Below are positions 10,823 to 24,400 of a stretch of 64,000 nucleotides of DNA, in pieces. Positions within the stretch are counted from its first letter, which is position 1, and each line of letters starts with the position of its first letter. This stretch comes from Leptodontidium sp. MPI-SDFR-AT-0119 (lineage: Eukaryota; Ascomycota; Leotiomycetes; Helotiales; Leptodontidiaceae). The position numbers and the translations under genes were made by a program. A model generated the notes under the pieces. It saw nothing but the letters and a program-made list of their open reading frames with translations. It did no database searches and was not told the DNA's origin. The stretch covers positions 2,108,001 to 2,172,000 of the forward strand of contig JAHLEZ010000014.1 of NCBI GenBank assembly GCA_020726505.1, in the 5' to 3' direction.

Positions 10823-11913
10823 ATGACCTCAGAGTCTAGATCTCCCGAGTCTCCGGAGACCATGCCGGAGACTGAAATCATACCGATCCCCCTTGCCACC
10901 ATGCCACAGCATGATAAGTTTCTTCGCGAGGACGATAATTGGATGGGCAAGTCCAACCCAGCAGAGCGGAGAAAACGACAAAACAGGATAAACCAGAGAG
11001 AGTATCGTACGTGCCGTACCTGTAGCAAATCCATAAATGTCTTTCTACTTCTAGTGACCGTGACACTAACACTAGACTCTCCGTAACTACAGGAAAACGG
11101 AAGGAAATACAAAACAATCAAAATGCATCTCCACTGAGCTTGGCAGGATCATCCTCCCCACCATCTTCTAAATTCCCCGGCCCAAATCACGACCCGAACA
11201 GAGATTCAAAAGTTGCAGGTTGTGACAGTGGTATCTGGGAAATATTCCACTCAGCAGCCGCCTGTCCACGTTTCGACATGGATGCTCTCTCCCGCACAGC
11301 CACACTCTGCAAGTCAACCAGCACCCAAAACCAGAGAATATTATCCGAACTCGAAAACTGGATCATCAGTAACCGACACTTGGGATCTCCATGCTCAGAC
11401 CAACTTCTAGTACTTGTCAAGTTCAATGTTTTCCGTGCCCTGATCAGTAATTCCACAACCCTCGCCTTCCACGCTGAGAATGTTATGAATGACGATGCTC
11501 TGTCGCCCTTCAATAGCGCATCGATATTCCAGAATTTTACACTCGCAATTCCTTTATCTCTCCATCCAACAGAGCTGCAATGTCAGATCCCGCACCATCC
11601 ATGGATCGACCTGTTGCCTATACCCAGGATGCGAGATAATCTGTTACGGGCTGGAGACAGTTATGATGATATTGAACTTTGCGGCGATTTAGTTGGCTTT
11701 TTTAATTCGCCGATTGCGAGGACAGGCATGGTTATTTGGGGTGATCCTTGGGATGTGGATGGGTGGGAGGTTACGGAACCGTTTTTGGAAAGGTGGGGAT
11801 GGACCATTAGAGGGTGTGGGAGGTTGTTCGAATCGACGAATCGCTGGAGGGAGAAGAGGGGGGAGAGGCCGTTGAGGTTTGATAGATTAATATGTGACGA
11901 CTCTGGGAGTTGA
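10823..11913 (+). CDS. bZIP transcription factor with DUF3425 domain
   Basis: Exons 10823-11006 and 11093-11913 (intron 86 nt, phase 1, GT-AG) give 334 aa. The basic region spans the splice: NPAERRKRQNRINQREYR then KRK (about residues 45-65). It has the N-x3-Q-R-x-Y-R pattern of Yap-type bZIPs, with Asn where Ala is common (INQR for IAQR). The leucine zipper after it is weak. The C-terminal half is DUF3425-like: a conserved HHPWIDLLPIPRMRDNLLR block and WGDPWDVDGWEVTE near the end. Proteins of this architecture are fungal nuclear regulators of unknown targets. The start at MTSESRS is preferred over an upstream in-frame ATG at 10661. Confidence 0.86.
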
Positions 11914-12978
11914 GAATATTATAACTTTTGTGATCTCACCTGCAGGGTCCTGTAAATGGCACTTAATTATGCTACTTTGGGCCTGGTTGAAGTCTCAAGC
12001 GTTAGCAATTTAGCTACAACCAAGGGCATTTCTTCATGGGGTGTAAGAAACGTAGCCCCACGGGTCTCAAATTCTCGAGCTAAGTCAGCTGCTGATATGC
12101 ACATAGCTTACAATGACAAGGATGAGAAATAAAGAAATTTCTTCTTTTATTGAGATGCACCCTTATCACCGACGACGCAATTGGGGTGAAACAGAATGCC
12201 AGATATTACAGTATTCCCATGGACCAATCGCAACTGGCGATATTTAACAATAAGGGGAAATCCACAAACAGTCTACTTGCACTCTTGTGACCGAAGCTTC
12301 CACTTCAAGCGCTCGTGCAAATACCCGAAATCATCGACCGGGTCCCGAGTGGCTTTAGCATTTGAACCCTGCAACTTCGCAATATGACGGCTTTTTGCAG
12401 AATGGACAAGTTTTTTCTCTCTCTTTTGGCTATGGCTCTCTGTCGGTACAACTCATGAGCGATGGCTCGCTTTTGTGTGCCTGTCCACTCTCAATATTTT
12501 GCTAGACTTCGCTAAATGAGGGAAAGCCAAACAAAAATTGAGTTATGAAGCAAAAATGCACAAAAAACATACAGTGCAGTAGAACACGCCAAAGGATTCC
12601 TGGAATTATCAGTAAGTCAAAGAGCAAGCTGCTTCGAGACTTTGGTAAGGGTGGTGGAAATGCAACATTTGCAATTGCTGAATGGACGCAGGGAAGAGAA
12701 AATACTGATATCGCCACAACCAAGGCAATTCCTTATCCCCTAATACGAATATTTGGGAGTTGTCGTAGGTTCTTAGTACGAACATCACGACCTAGGAATT
12801 TTTTGCTGTGAGTTGTAACTGATTAAAGTGAGAAGAATTGTTTCCTGCCATATCAGATTGGCTAATCTCAATCAGGCTAGTCTTCTCATCTCACCGCCTC
12901 CGTTTCCAGCAGAAGCACCACTTCCTCAACTCCTCCCCTCCAGCATCATCTCCAAATCCACAAACAACCACACCCAGA
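11914..12978. other. Intergenic, about 1.06 kb
   Basis: No supported gene; short ORFs only. T/C-rich leader precedes the FAM32A-like start. Nothing else recognised. Confidence 0.45.
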
Positions 12979-13597
12979 ATGCCCGCCGACGAATACGCGC
13001 CCGTAGTCCGCGGTGCGCTCAAACTGAAAGGGTCCGCACCATCAGGTATCAAGAAGAAGAAAAAGAAGCCCAAGACCAGCGAGTCTGAAGCTTCGAGCTC
13101 AACCAAGAAATCCGCCCTACAGTCTGCGCTCGAGGAGGAGGATGCTGAGTCTTCGAAGGCGGTTGTGAAAGGGAAGGGCAATGCAAAGGGTGAGGATGGT
13201 GTAGAGGAGGAGTTGGATGAGGTGGCTTTGAGGGAGTTGGAGGAGAGGGGTGGGGATGGGAAGACAGCTAGTGAGAGAGCTTATGAGGAGATGAGGAGGA
13301 AGAGGGTATGTTTCCTGCGCTTTTGCTTTTTTGCAGTTTCCCTTTTTTCTTTGGAGGACGAATTTTGGAAATATTGTGGAATCCATGCTAATGCACCATT
13401 CTAGTTACACGATCGTTTGCAGAAGGAGGGTGTCAAGACGCACAAGCAGCGGGTGGAGGAGCTGAACAAGTACCTCTCGAATCTCTCCGAACATCACGAT
13501 ATGTACGTTTTCTGGCCTTCTCCATCTGCAGAGTTACTTTGGAATTACATTGTACTGATATGTGGATTTACACAGGCCTCGAATCGGACCAGGATAA
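12979..13597 (+). CDS. FAM32A-family protein
   Basis: Exons 12979-13305, 13405-13502 and 13576-13597 join in phase to 148 aa. The start MPADEYAPVVRGALKLKG matches the FAM32A opening. The middle has Lys-rich (IKKKKKKPK) and acidic low-complexity sequence. The C-terminus carries the family's conserved end: KTHKQRVEELNKYLSNLSEHHD, then MPRIGPG. The last exon encodes only seven residues, and the splice (AT|G) creates the final Met-Pro. FAM32A homologues are nuclear; the human protein sits in the catalytic spliceosome. Role in this organism is inferred from that family only. Confidence 0.88.
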
Positions 13598-13949
13598 TAC
13601 TTTGTGGAAGCCCGGGATCGAATGAACGGATTGGGATGCAGGGCCATGTATCGTATGGGTTTGATATTTTGGGACTGGAGATTATACCGGAGTCAACAGA
13701 CAGTATCTACAGAATTCTGTCCCAACTTGATTTATTTCTTCCCAAACCCTGTCCATACTGGTTTGGCCTTCTAAAGCTCCTTGGCTCTCCAGCGGACGCT
13801 CCAGTAACTTCAGCTAGTCACTGTTCCCCATTCAGTTATCCTGGAATGTTCTCTGGAAATCAGAAGAGCAGCCAAGCCGTTCTTTACACTTCACTGCTCA
13901 ATCGTTAAACCGCCGCAAATAGGGAGTTTCGATATATTAGAAGTCTCCT
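13598..13949. other. Intergenic between convergent genes
   Basis: Probable shared 3' UTR region; the open frame running through here is the unspliced continuation of the FAM32A exon 2. No separate feature. Confidence 0.5.
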
Positions 13950-14429
13950 CTACAGGTCTGCGTCTGCCAACACTATCTCATACTCCTCATCCTCATCCTC
14001 ATCCTCACTATCAACCTCATCCTCAATCCCACGAACCTCACTCGTCTTGATCTCCCCCTCCCCCTCCCTCTCCCTCTCCCTCATCCTCTCCAACTGTTTC
14101 TCCTGGCGATCCATAGCCTCCTCCAACCTCCCAACCGTAGCAATCAACACCCCAATCTTACCACCAAGCTCCACGATCCGCCTCTCCCCTCTCTTCTCAC
14201 CCTCCTCTTTCCTCGCTCGTTTCTTCCCGTCCTCAATATACGTTACCCAAGTACAGGCAGAGAGGCAAAATGAAATCGCCACAGATTGAACATTCAGTCC
14301 GCGATAAAAGGTAGACAAGACCAGCGCGAATCCTATGAAGCCTTGGAAGATACTCCATACTACGGATCGGAGGCTTGAGGGTTTTCCCGGTTTTGATTCG
14401 GCGGCTTGTGTGGTCGTGGAGGGCGACAT
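13950..14429 (-). CDS. Hypothetical membrane-anchored coiled-coil protein
   Basis: Intronless, 159 aa. One or two hydrophobic segments lie near residues 24-62 (VVWSIFQGFIGFALVLSTFY and SVAISFCLSACTWVTYI). A long, highly charged helical region follows (KKRARKEEGEKRGERR, then LEEAMDRQEKQLERMR), predicted coiled coil. It ends in an acidic DEDEDEDEE tract encoded by a CTCATC repeat. I recognise no named family. The layout suggests a membrane-anchored protein with a cytosolic coiled-coil tail. Convergent with the FAM32A-like gene. Confidence 0.75.
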   Translation of the reverse strand: MSPSTTTQAAESKPGKPSSLRSVVWSIFQGFIGFALVLSTFYRGLNVQSVAISFCLSACTWVTYIEDGKKRARKEEGEKRGERRIVELGGKIGVLIATVGRLEEAMDRQEKQLERMREREREGEGEIKTSEVRGIEDEVDSEDEDEDEEYEIVLADADL

Positions 14430-15486
14430 AATTGGCTGGGGGGTGATGTCGCCTTTGGTGTTTTTTTTACTTGGGAGGAGGAAGGATGTTAAATCTTATC
14501 GTGCGGAAGGGATGTAAGTTCTCCTAAGCATATTAATAAATTATTCAGATGCGGCAGAAGTAAGATTACACCAAGTACCTTATTTTGGTTGAGGAACCTT
14601 TCGCGTCGTTGGAAAATGGATGTCTCCTTTCTTAAAAGGATAGGATAAGATAGGATAGAATCGAGAAAATCTGGGAAATGGATAACTTAATCCAAGTGCA
14701 AGAAGAATTACAGTCGTCTCAGACGGACAGAGACTGAAAAACTAGCGCTCACACCTTCATCCACCTTTATAGTCATAAGGTAGAGAGTCTCTTGACGAAA
14801 CTGTGATGTCACCAAACACAATTAAGCGAGGTGAAAACCGCTGTAAACCAAGTCTGGTTCTATAAGTTCAAGTTTGGTGGACTTGCGGCATCTTATTTAG
14901 GGCCTGGTATTTGTTTTAGACCCTCGTGATCATACTTTCAAACTATAATTTCCATTGGTATCCTACCATCGTCTCTGCAGGCCATGAAATCTAGTCCGGT
15001 GAGGGAGATATTAAGAATACTACTTTCCTCAAAGTATGAAAGAACTGCTATGGGTAATGCAGCAAAACACCAGATTTTCAAAATGTCTTGGTACTTACTA
15101 CAACACTGTGTTATTAACTTACTGGTCCTCAATTTCACCGTCCCAATCCCATTCAAAGAAAGCTGACAGCATCCCACGATTGTAACAATTCACTACCTAT
15201 CACTTGTCCACATCGAACTTCATGCCGTGGAGAAATCATATTATACTAACAAACATGCAAGGGTATTAACAAACAAGTCAACAACCAAAAACACACTTCC
15301 ATAGCTCGTACCCTCGCTGATAATGCAACCCGCAAAGCCGCCATATATGCCTCCTTGAATGCTCATATTGTCATGAAAAACCTGCGACTTCCTTGCCCCT
15401 TAGTTTGGAGATTCTATCCCCCTAGTTTCTTCCCAGTGCTATGTACATCCACATCTCCAGCCGTCTTCCTAGCATCCTTCAGGCGT
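14430..15486. other. Intergenic, about 1.05 kb
   Basis: No gene recognised. A short GGATA-type repeat occurs at about 14637-14660. The right end is probably the 3' UTR of the E2 gene. Confidence 0.45.
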
Positions 15487-18447
15487 TCACTCATCGCTGT
15501 CTTCGAGGGTAATCGTATGATGCGTGGATGCTCCCTTTCCTTTGGACTGGGTAACTGGCTGCTTGGCAGACTTGAAGTGAAACTTGGGTGTGGCGAAAGT
15601 CGCAACTGGAGGGGTAGCAGCACCTTTGTCATCTTCTGATTTCTTGCTAGAGAGCTTGGTGGTATTGCTGCCACTTGATGAGGAACCATTTGATGGGTGG
15701 AAGGGGTTCGTGGCTTGGTGGTGTGGGAGAGGATTGGGGAATCCCGGAGTCGAGTATACCGTGTAGGTTTGCCCCACTGATCCTGTGATACTCGATGGTC
15801 CAAATACGGACACATGTGGTTGCGTCATTGTTGGTATTGGCAGATTAGCAAATGATCCCGAAGGCGCCTGAGAGCCACCGGCCATCTTTTGGATCTCCTT
15901 TTGCCAATTCATTGAATCAAAGAACTCGTTCTCAAGATCTTGATGCGGGATTGGAGATTGCGAAGCGTTCAGTACCAACTCGCCCCACGTTTCCACCAGT
16001 TCATCATCAACATCCAAATCTTCATTGACATGGGCCTCGAGTTTCTCGATGCTGGCTTTAATGGTACTGGCATATCCAATGCCAAACTCCTTGCAGGCTT
16101 TCCGAACCATTTTAACAGACTTATCACGTGCATATACCCACTTGAATTGGGGAGTTGATGCTGTTGCAGGTCCCTTGAGCTTCTTACTTGACCCAGTGGG
16201 ATTCTTGGAAGCGGATGACTTGCGCTTGGATCTCGATTCTCTGACGCGAATATTGACAGTTGGGAATGCCGACGGATCGTATGGGATTCCGAGCAATGTA
16301 GAAAGTCTCTCGGCCAGATTATGCTGCGTGGCTCCTGGAGGCAGCTTGGGATTAATTCCTTTGACGTGGCGCAGCCAATAATCAGTTGGCCCGAAATCCA
16401 ACAGGCCCGGGTTCTCCGATACCCATTCTCTGACATACTCCAGTACCTTCATGCCATTGTGCTGCCAATAATTTTGACTGATGTCCTTCCATATGTGTTC
16501 CTTTGCTTGTGGGTCTGCGAATTTGTTCTCCAGCCAGGCGATTATGGCGAATCTGAGAGTTCTAGACTCAACCCGGGCTTTGTGTGCTAAGTTTCTGGCA
16601 GTTGAACCAGTGCCTTCGAATCCAGGTTCATTTTCCCATGGCATAGGTGCGCCTAGGATCATGGCTTGAATGCTGACCAGCACAGAGAGAATTGTACTCT
16701 TGTATGGTTGCCAAGCTTGGGAGGGGTCGCCTGGCCAAGTGTTGAGAAGCGAGAGACAAACTGTACCGGAATGGATATGGAGATTGGGATTGAATGACTC
16801 GCCGTCAACGTCGTTGCCGTGAAGCGTGAAAGTCATCTTTGGGGGTGTAGCTGGATACCGCTCGTCGAGGAATATGTCGAACCTTGCATCTGTTAGTTAA
16901 AACCACCAAGGTAACACGGGTCATGACTTACGTGAAGAGACCTCCTGCGTATGGTGTGCCTTCAGATCCAATAATGAGCACCTTCATAACGTCTGATCGA
17001 GATTCGGCAACCTTTAGGAAAATTCCAGTAGGAAGTGAAGTCTTCAGTGTTGCAATTTCCTTGCTAATTGTGGTCAACCTACCTCTGTTCGACGTCTGCA
17101 GGGCATTGAAGTGATCAGTGTAGCGGTGATGGAGTAGGACCTCATCTGTAAAGGTGACCTTATTGTCGTCTGCAAATTTGGTCCAAGTGTCCTCCGGTTG
17201 CGTATCAGTGATCGGAGTGACGGCTCTCGATGCGACTGCATCCAAGGTCTCAAAGCATGTAACCAGATCATGTAGAAGCTTATTGGACTCCTTGCTACTC
17301 CATGTATGCGATGCTTGGATTGTTGCCTTCGGGTTTCGTGACATATCAAAGAATGTCTTGACTTGAAGGAAGGTGTCACCATAGCAAGCGATTAGAGGTT
17401 TCGATCTCGAGGTGCTGTCTAGGCCGCGAAGTGTGAAATAGGATGCCAAGCTTAGCTCACCCAGACCTGGAGTATTTGCCTTGTTTGGCCGTTCGTCTAA
17501 CAGCAGGTGAACGAGTCCGGGGTGGTTTGCAATCTTCATGATGAACCCGGCAATTGCTTGGTAGACGTCAAGTCGGTCTGTGATATCTACGATCGAATCA
17601 TTTCGAATTAATTGTATGATCTTGTCGAAAAGTATGCCCAGGCGGAACATGTCAAGCTCAATTGTAGTATCCGAGTCCATAGGAGGTAAACAAGCGCCGA
17701 GGATCTTGACTGTATCCGCCAGCAAGCGATCTTGGGAAGCATTGTCATCTAGAAGATCTAAATCCTTCTCTGCAAGTAAGGGCTGTAACACTATCAGTAG
17801 GTGATATCGTAGCTGAAGATTAAGCAGGGACTCACCAAACCAGCATGATGCCCAGTGAACATCATGTGGTGGGTCATGAATAGTTCGTCTTCGGACCAGC
17901 CTTCGGGACTCATCCCACTGATGTCGGCACCATATCCCACCCCATGTACAGTTGTCTTGACCTTCGGCTTCGGCTTGGGCGTCGCCTTCAAATCGGCCTT
18001 ATTCTTCTTCTCGCTGATGGCCTCTGCCTCCAAGCACAACTTGTCGAACTGGGCAAGGAGGAACCAGATGGTAAAGAGGCGTCCCCCATCGCAGCAATGA
18101 TTCACGACACCCAACGAGGTGAAGAAATTCTCTGAATTGAACTTCGGTGTACCGCCGCAGCCAACGCAAGTCAAGTGACCCAGCTTGCAGGACCATGTCG
18201 AGAATTGGCTCCTAGGCGGAATGGCCTGCGAACCATCCAGCCACGCGTCGAAGATCTTCTCGTAGTCTAGAGGAGGAAGAGTCTCCTTGCAATCCGGGTA
18301 GCTGCATTCTGAGCGGAACTGGGCGCGCAGCGTCTGGACGCTTTGGATTGCGCGATCGCGGTGTTCTGCAACCTCTCGGATGCTCTGGTCGCTGCTTCTG
18401 CCCTTACCCTTGCGGGATTCGGCCTGCTTGCTCGAGGAGCCTCCCAT
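15487..18447 (-). CDS. Large BIRC6/UBE2O-like ubiquitin-conjugating enzyme
   Basis: Exons 18447-17836, 17782-16932 and 16882-15487 give 952 aa. The E2 fold spans about residues 465-590: 'DVMKVLIIGSEGTPYAGGLF', then TFDIFLDERYP, FNPNLHIH, and catalytic Cys530 in GTVCLSLLNTW, as in BIRC6-type E2s. The N-terminal part has paired Cys/His (C48, C53, C87, H91, C94, C97) that look like a zinc-binding module. The C-terminus is Ser/Pro-rich and ends TITLEDSDE. The chosen ATG at 18447 gives MGGSSSK, a plausible N-myristoylation signal; an in-frame ATG 33 codons upstream (18546) is the alternative. The E2 charges and transfers ubiquitin; the target is unknown. The intron 2 acceptor (GCAAG) was chosen because it restores the E2 core. 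Confidence 0.87.
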
Positions 18448-21400
18448 CGTAGCTTGGGGAAATGTTAACATCTCACGCGTCGAAGTTGTGGTGGAGTTGG
18501 AGGTCAACATGATGAGGTCGCTGATAAACGGGAGGTAGGACGGCAAATGACGCTAGGGAAAAGACGCGAGCAAACAGACAGGACAAACATGGAAGGCACG
18601 TGTGGGCTGTCCGATGTTCCAAATCAATCTTGAGGCATTCATTGTTGCCCTCTAGTGAAAGAAAACTGGTGAATCTCGTTTCTGACAATTCCAAGGGGAC
18701 AAGAAGGTGAGTAGCAGGCAGCAGGTACGTCATAGGTAGATACCTAAGGTACCTCTCTCTAGGTGCCTTGCATGCTATGAGGTGTACAGTACGTGGGATG
18801 AGGGAAGTCACATGCTAGCCAGCCAGCCTCGGGCAGGACAGCAACGTTTGCATTTAAGTTGCATCTGCTTGAGGACTTTCACTTTGCTACAAAGTGCGTT
18901 CTTGGCTTAGTCACTTTCAAATGAAAAGTGCACCCCCGGTGGTGTATTTTTCAAAATTGTTCAAGCTTTTCAGGAGCACGATGCTAGCAGAAGAGGACGC
19001 TATGAGAGGGAATGACTTGCCCGTACCCTTCGAATCAGAACTCCGACGAGTTCGCATGCCTCTCTTCATCACGGTCAACATGAATCTCTCTCTCAACTTC
19101 TACCCAGGCAAGCTTCCCAAGAGGGTACCGTTGAGGTCAAGGCTTTGGCTTTGGCTTCGGCCTCAAGGCGTTCCGGAACGGTGGATGAATATCAAGTGCC
19201 TGCTCGTACCTGCCCACTCAAAATCAGCAAGTATTTCTACCACTTGAGAGTCTCAAAGGCTCAACTACCTGACGATTTCTTGATAGTGACAGCAGATTCT
19301 TCATATCATCATCTACGGGCCAACATCGTTCATCGGGCCAATGGAGCAGAGTTCTGGCATTCGAGGCCTGGCAGCAACATAGAGGACCTCGTTCTAGCTC
19401 TCATAGGGGCAGCATACACAGCGAGTGACTCAGGTGGCGGTTTTGGATAGCTCGTATCTAGGCCTTCAACGGATCTCGTATTACTTGGGCGAGGAGGCTT
19501 CATACATTCAGGCTCCCGAGTGCCCGCCTGCACGAAACGAGGCTGTAGGGGCTTGCCACGTGTACTGTGAGCCTCTAGCTCGTTCTTCGTCAGTACTTGA
19601 TGGCTTGCATACGGTTCGATGTGTTCTTTGGACTGTTGAGTGACCCCTAGGTCCTCAGTGGGTGATTGTTGCGAGAGGGCAGAAGTGACGGAAGCAGTGA
19701 GGTTGAGACTGAGCGGGCTCGTTAGATAAGCAGACATGTGACGGAGGTATCACCTGATATGAATTGTGTCAAGGAACTTCAAAGTTTTCGGGTTCTATAG
19801 ATTAGTGATGGAAGTGTTTGGTTCAGGTTCAAGTTCTCACTGATTTACTGTGCTCTACTGTGTCTTTTCACTCCTTGTTCTGGTGGTGATTCTCTCCTAA
19901 GCTAACTCCTTGGCTCCCCTTCTAACCACCTGCATCAACTTGGTTCGACCATCTCGAACTAAATACTCCCAGTTTCATAACAGGTTCAATTCAAAATACA
20001 AAATAGTGCACAACCCAAATATGACCAAAGAAGCTATTAGGTCAATATTCTGGCTGCAACGAATATTTGGAGACATCAACAATCATTAAATGGCAACCGC
20101 TTCGAGAAGTATTCGCGAGTAACTCCTGCCTGAACGTGCGCGACAACTGCAAATTTGACAAGATGAAGACGTGATCCCTCGCTCTGACACAGGCTGAACA
20201 GCCATCGATTGGACCTTTGAAGGCATCTTTATTATGGACTTCGCGGCGATTTCATGAAGAATCAAACGCCTGGATGAATTCAACTCGAAAGGCTGTTTCC
20301 ATTTGGGTCGGTCTAGATTCGCATCGTCTTTCCAATACGCTTTCCATGATGTCCTTGCTCATTAACAAAATATTAGCAAAAGTCATATCATATCCTATTT
20401 CTAGGCTCAGGCAAGGTCTATGTACTGTCTTTAGAGAAAGCAACAGCACGACCCACAACTTAAAAATCAAGGAAAGCGAAGCATCCTGCGCGAAACAACG
20501 ATGTTGCAGCTCGGAACAAATCTCATCTATGAGAGACGATGCCGAAAGCTAGACACACGATCGGGAGTCGCTCGAAGGGCGTAGTCATCGTTATCAAAAC
20601 CATCAACACTTCACCGTGATGTTCATGCGTAAAGAACGGCCAAGACAACAAGAAGAGAGTGTACGCGTCCTCGGTGTGGCGTCGGTGCTTGGTATGTGGG
20701 GAAAAGACCTACAAGAAGAGAGGAGTTGAGTTGAGAATATCGTAGGACAAATGAACTCTGTTACTCCTCTACCGTAAATTCAAAGTGAGAAAGTATGAAG
20801 GAAGTGAACAGCCATCTTGGCATCATATCAAAGACAATGCCTTACGACCGATGTCACTCACCCTCACCATGGCAAATCACTTAGAGGCTATTGAATAATC
20901 CTAGGATTCTCCTTGGAGTGAGGAAGGAAGTATCCATCCCAAGGGGTGTCCAAAGCATAAGGAACTTCAAAACTTCCATTTCGTCATCAACAGCTTTGCC
21001 AGCGAGCAAAGGTACTGTAGCGTCAAACTACCACTGTGCGTGTCATTCGGAAATTCCCATCACGGACATAATGGGCAATCTTGCTGTGATTCCGGGAACA
21101 AGAGGGCATCCATACCCATCCTTCCCATAACTCCTGCTATCCAGGGCCCCAAAGCCCCATCTCCTCATCATCAATAAGACTTCAAAGAGGGATCACGGGT
21201 GATTGTGGCCCCTGAGCAGATCTTCGTAGATCTTGAGGTTTCGATCAGGAGAACAGCTCAAACAGAACAAAGCTATTCCGATGGATGGCGAAGACTTGAC
21301 TTGACTTGATTGTGGGGATCGACAGCCAAGATACTTGAAATGGGAGCAGAGTTTGAGCACCGTGGTACGAAAAGGGAGGTCCCTTGTTCCTGACAGAGAG

Positions 21401-24400
21401 GCATGATCCAATAGATCGAGAGATGCCTACTAGCTGCTTCGACGGACTATTTTAGATAGAGACAACTTGTGATTCAGATCACGACTTGTTGATCTGGAGG
21501 TGGACTGAGGATCAGTAATCACCCACACTCACACCGAGGCCGTGTCTTCTATCTTGTGTGTGAGCTTGTGAAGATGTCAGAACAATAGCGTAATCGTGGC
21601 CGTTCGAAGGGTACGGGAGGTACGGAACGCAACGCAGCTGGCATAAGTTTGGCTACAGCCAGTGGTTGTTGAGAACCGCCCTCCTCATAGCAAAGGGGGA
21701 GCTGCTACTGGCTGGCTTAGTTTTGTTACTTGCTTGGAGGTGGCCGTCTTGCTGATGTACTGAAATGTACTGAGCGGCCCACCAGATGCGAATATCTGGT
21801 CATTAATAAAACCGGACAGGATTCGTCATTCCCACTATCAAAAGAAGCGCTATCTCTTATGCCACAGTTGCCCAAACGCCGAGGCGGTAACGACTATCAC
21901 TGCCAAAGAAAGATATGATAATCTCATTTACAGGAGTTCGTCTCCCTTCTACCGGAAGACCTTCGTACTCCCCCCCGAAATGATTCATTGTGCGCTCATC
22001 GTCAGGGCAATGAGGCTGCTGTGGAAAGTTCGAGTTCATGGTGGCAGGCTGTCTGTCTGAATGTCTGAAAGCCACAGCATCACCGAGTATCCTTTTGTGA
22101 GAGCCTGCACAACGAGAGCCTGTCAATGCGATGAACTGCATATTCGTCCTACCAGAACTGCCAGCAGCAAAGCGGCCTCGAGGGCTTCAACTAAGGCAGC
22201 TTTCAGCCGGGCGTAATGAACTGTCCTTGTATGGTGCGACGAGGTTGTTGATGCAGCTCTGCGTTGATGCTTCCACAGGATCTCCAATCATCCATGATTC
22301 CACTCACACCAAAGGCTTCACTCCTCACGGCCTGCGCCCTCCTTCACCAGCAACACAGCGAAACTCAGAAAGGCTCCCCCCTCTCAACACATCACGGAAT
22401 ACCCGCGGGAAAATCGCAGGGCGAACGACCATAACTTTCGGCCGGATATGGCTCAGAATCCAACTCGGTTTGAAGCTGCAAGGCTGGCCCTTTCTGTACG
22501 AGTCAAGTCTGGTCCGAATGTTGACAAGATCGTCGGTTCTGGGGATATTCCGAAGAGATTGGCTGTAACAGCAGTTGGAGCGGTTTCCAGCACACACGAG
22601 TTGCACAAGCTGATAAGCTCGCAACGAAGGGAAAACGAAGGGAAATCGAAGGAAACAATAATAATCAGCATGAGGGGCGGCCCGCCAGCCTGTGTCTTGC
22701 AACTTGGTGCCAAGGGCCAGTTCGTTCTATGCGCCATTTTACTGCTTGACAGCGGAGACACACACCGCCCCGCTCCGTGTATCGAGTGCATCGATGATTT
22801 GATTACTGGCAGCTGTGAGTGAGGCCGGCTGTGATGCGTGATGCGGTGATAGTGTGCGCAGCTTCATCGGAGCTCTCTTACTCGTCTCCTGCTGGTCATC
22901 CTGCGGGCCGGCGTCTGCCAAAAACACCAACAATCCTGGCATTCGCAACACCGCCAGAGTGCGCGTCAATGATTCGTGATTTGATCTGCACGACTTGAAA
23001 GTATCACGTCCTTTAGCTCGCTCTCATCCATGCCTTTTCCAACCAAAATCCCTGCCCAGAAACACTGCAGATGGCCCGCATTTCGGTGCGAGGTGATATG
23101 TTGGCTAAACTAAGCGACGGTGGACAACGCATCGATGTCTCACGCAGCCTCGAGAGAGCATAAGTGAGCGTTCCTCCCCACTCCCCTTTCTGCCAAACAA
23201 CTTTCCTCTTCCTCACCTCATACTCTTGTCCACCCCATATGCCTCAACTTCCTCACTTCTGCAGAACCTCTGCCCTCGACATTCCCAAGCACCTGGACTC
23301 ACACCCGTCAATTGCATCCGCACTGTTCTATATTGCTGCCGCTGGCCATAGTACTTGAAGAACCACAGAAAGCTTCCCGTCGACCCAGAAGACAGCATTT
23401 TTTCTTTTTTCCAGGATTTCATTCTTCCAATGACTCTTGTTCAAACTCAAACCACTTGTGGGACCACCCGTCACCTGGATTCCAACATGACAGGATACAA
23501 CCATCTCAAGCAATCCGTCAGGACCAAGGTCGGAGCCGCCAGGTATATTGTTATTTCTTTCTTCGCGCTTGTGTGTGTTTTTTGCGTTTTGCGAGCAGAA
23601 TCATGTTGTCCGAAAGAAATGTTCCGAAGTCTCTTTTTTGCGCAACATCATCCCCGGATGCCACGGAAATTTCCCGGATCTCAGCAATCTAGCCCTGGAT
23701 CATCCGAGAGACGGTGTTATTCTCTCTTCGTCACAGCCTGCCTAGGCGTTTCGTCATGTGACCAGTCCACCCGTGACAACAAATATTCTCAGAAAAGGTC
23801 AAGCGTGAGTATAGCCCTGTCCAATCAACGACATGTCCACATGGATTCGTGCAAGGATTCCCATTGGCCGTACACAGGAATACTTGATGTCCATCATCTT
23901 CATCTCTCCAGAGATCATACCACAGGCTTCCAGGATGTGATAGGTAGCTGCCGCTGTATCACGTGCGACTTGATCATTGTCCTTGTCTATACCATGTAGG
24001 CCAAGATGTTGTCTGCTCCCTTGCCGAAACATCCTGTCGACGCTCCCATAGGATCAACAACAATCTGGACTACCTAGTTTGTGCTGTGGCAATCACTTGT
24101 GATGCCGACCCTGATGTCTCCTAATTGAGATGGTTTGCATCCGCAACTGGACTTTCATACTCGACGCTGCCCTGGAAGACCTTCCACATTGAACATGATG
24201 GACTTGTTTCCAAGGACTTTCCGTTACCCATGGATGCGTTGTAACTTCTCTCTATCCACGTGGACATGCTTCGAAGTCGCCGTCGGCTAGGCTAGACCGT
24301 CACCAGCCGGTGACACAAGGTCAATCAGGCATTAATTCATGCCATTGTGTACGTACATCTCAGCACCAGCTCGGTGTTTGAGTACTGTCCCCAATTCGCG

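Noticed and set aside
19330..19737. 135-codon minus-strand ORF
   Set aside because: No domain, no intron support, compositionally ordinary; not distinguishable from chance.
23355..23999. 214-codon plus-strand ORF in the C2H2 upstream region
   Set aside because: No family resemblance; only the short ATG-led segment 23430-23542 with a good donor is worth testing.
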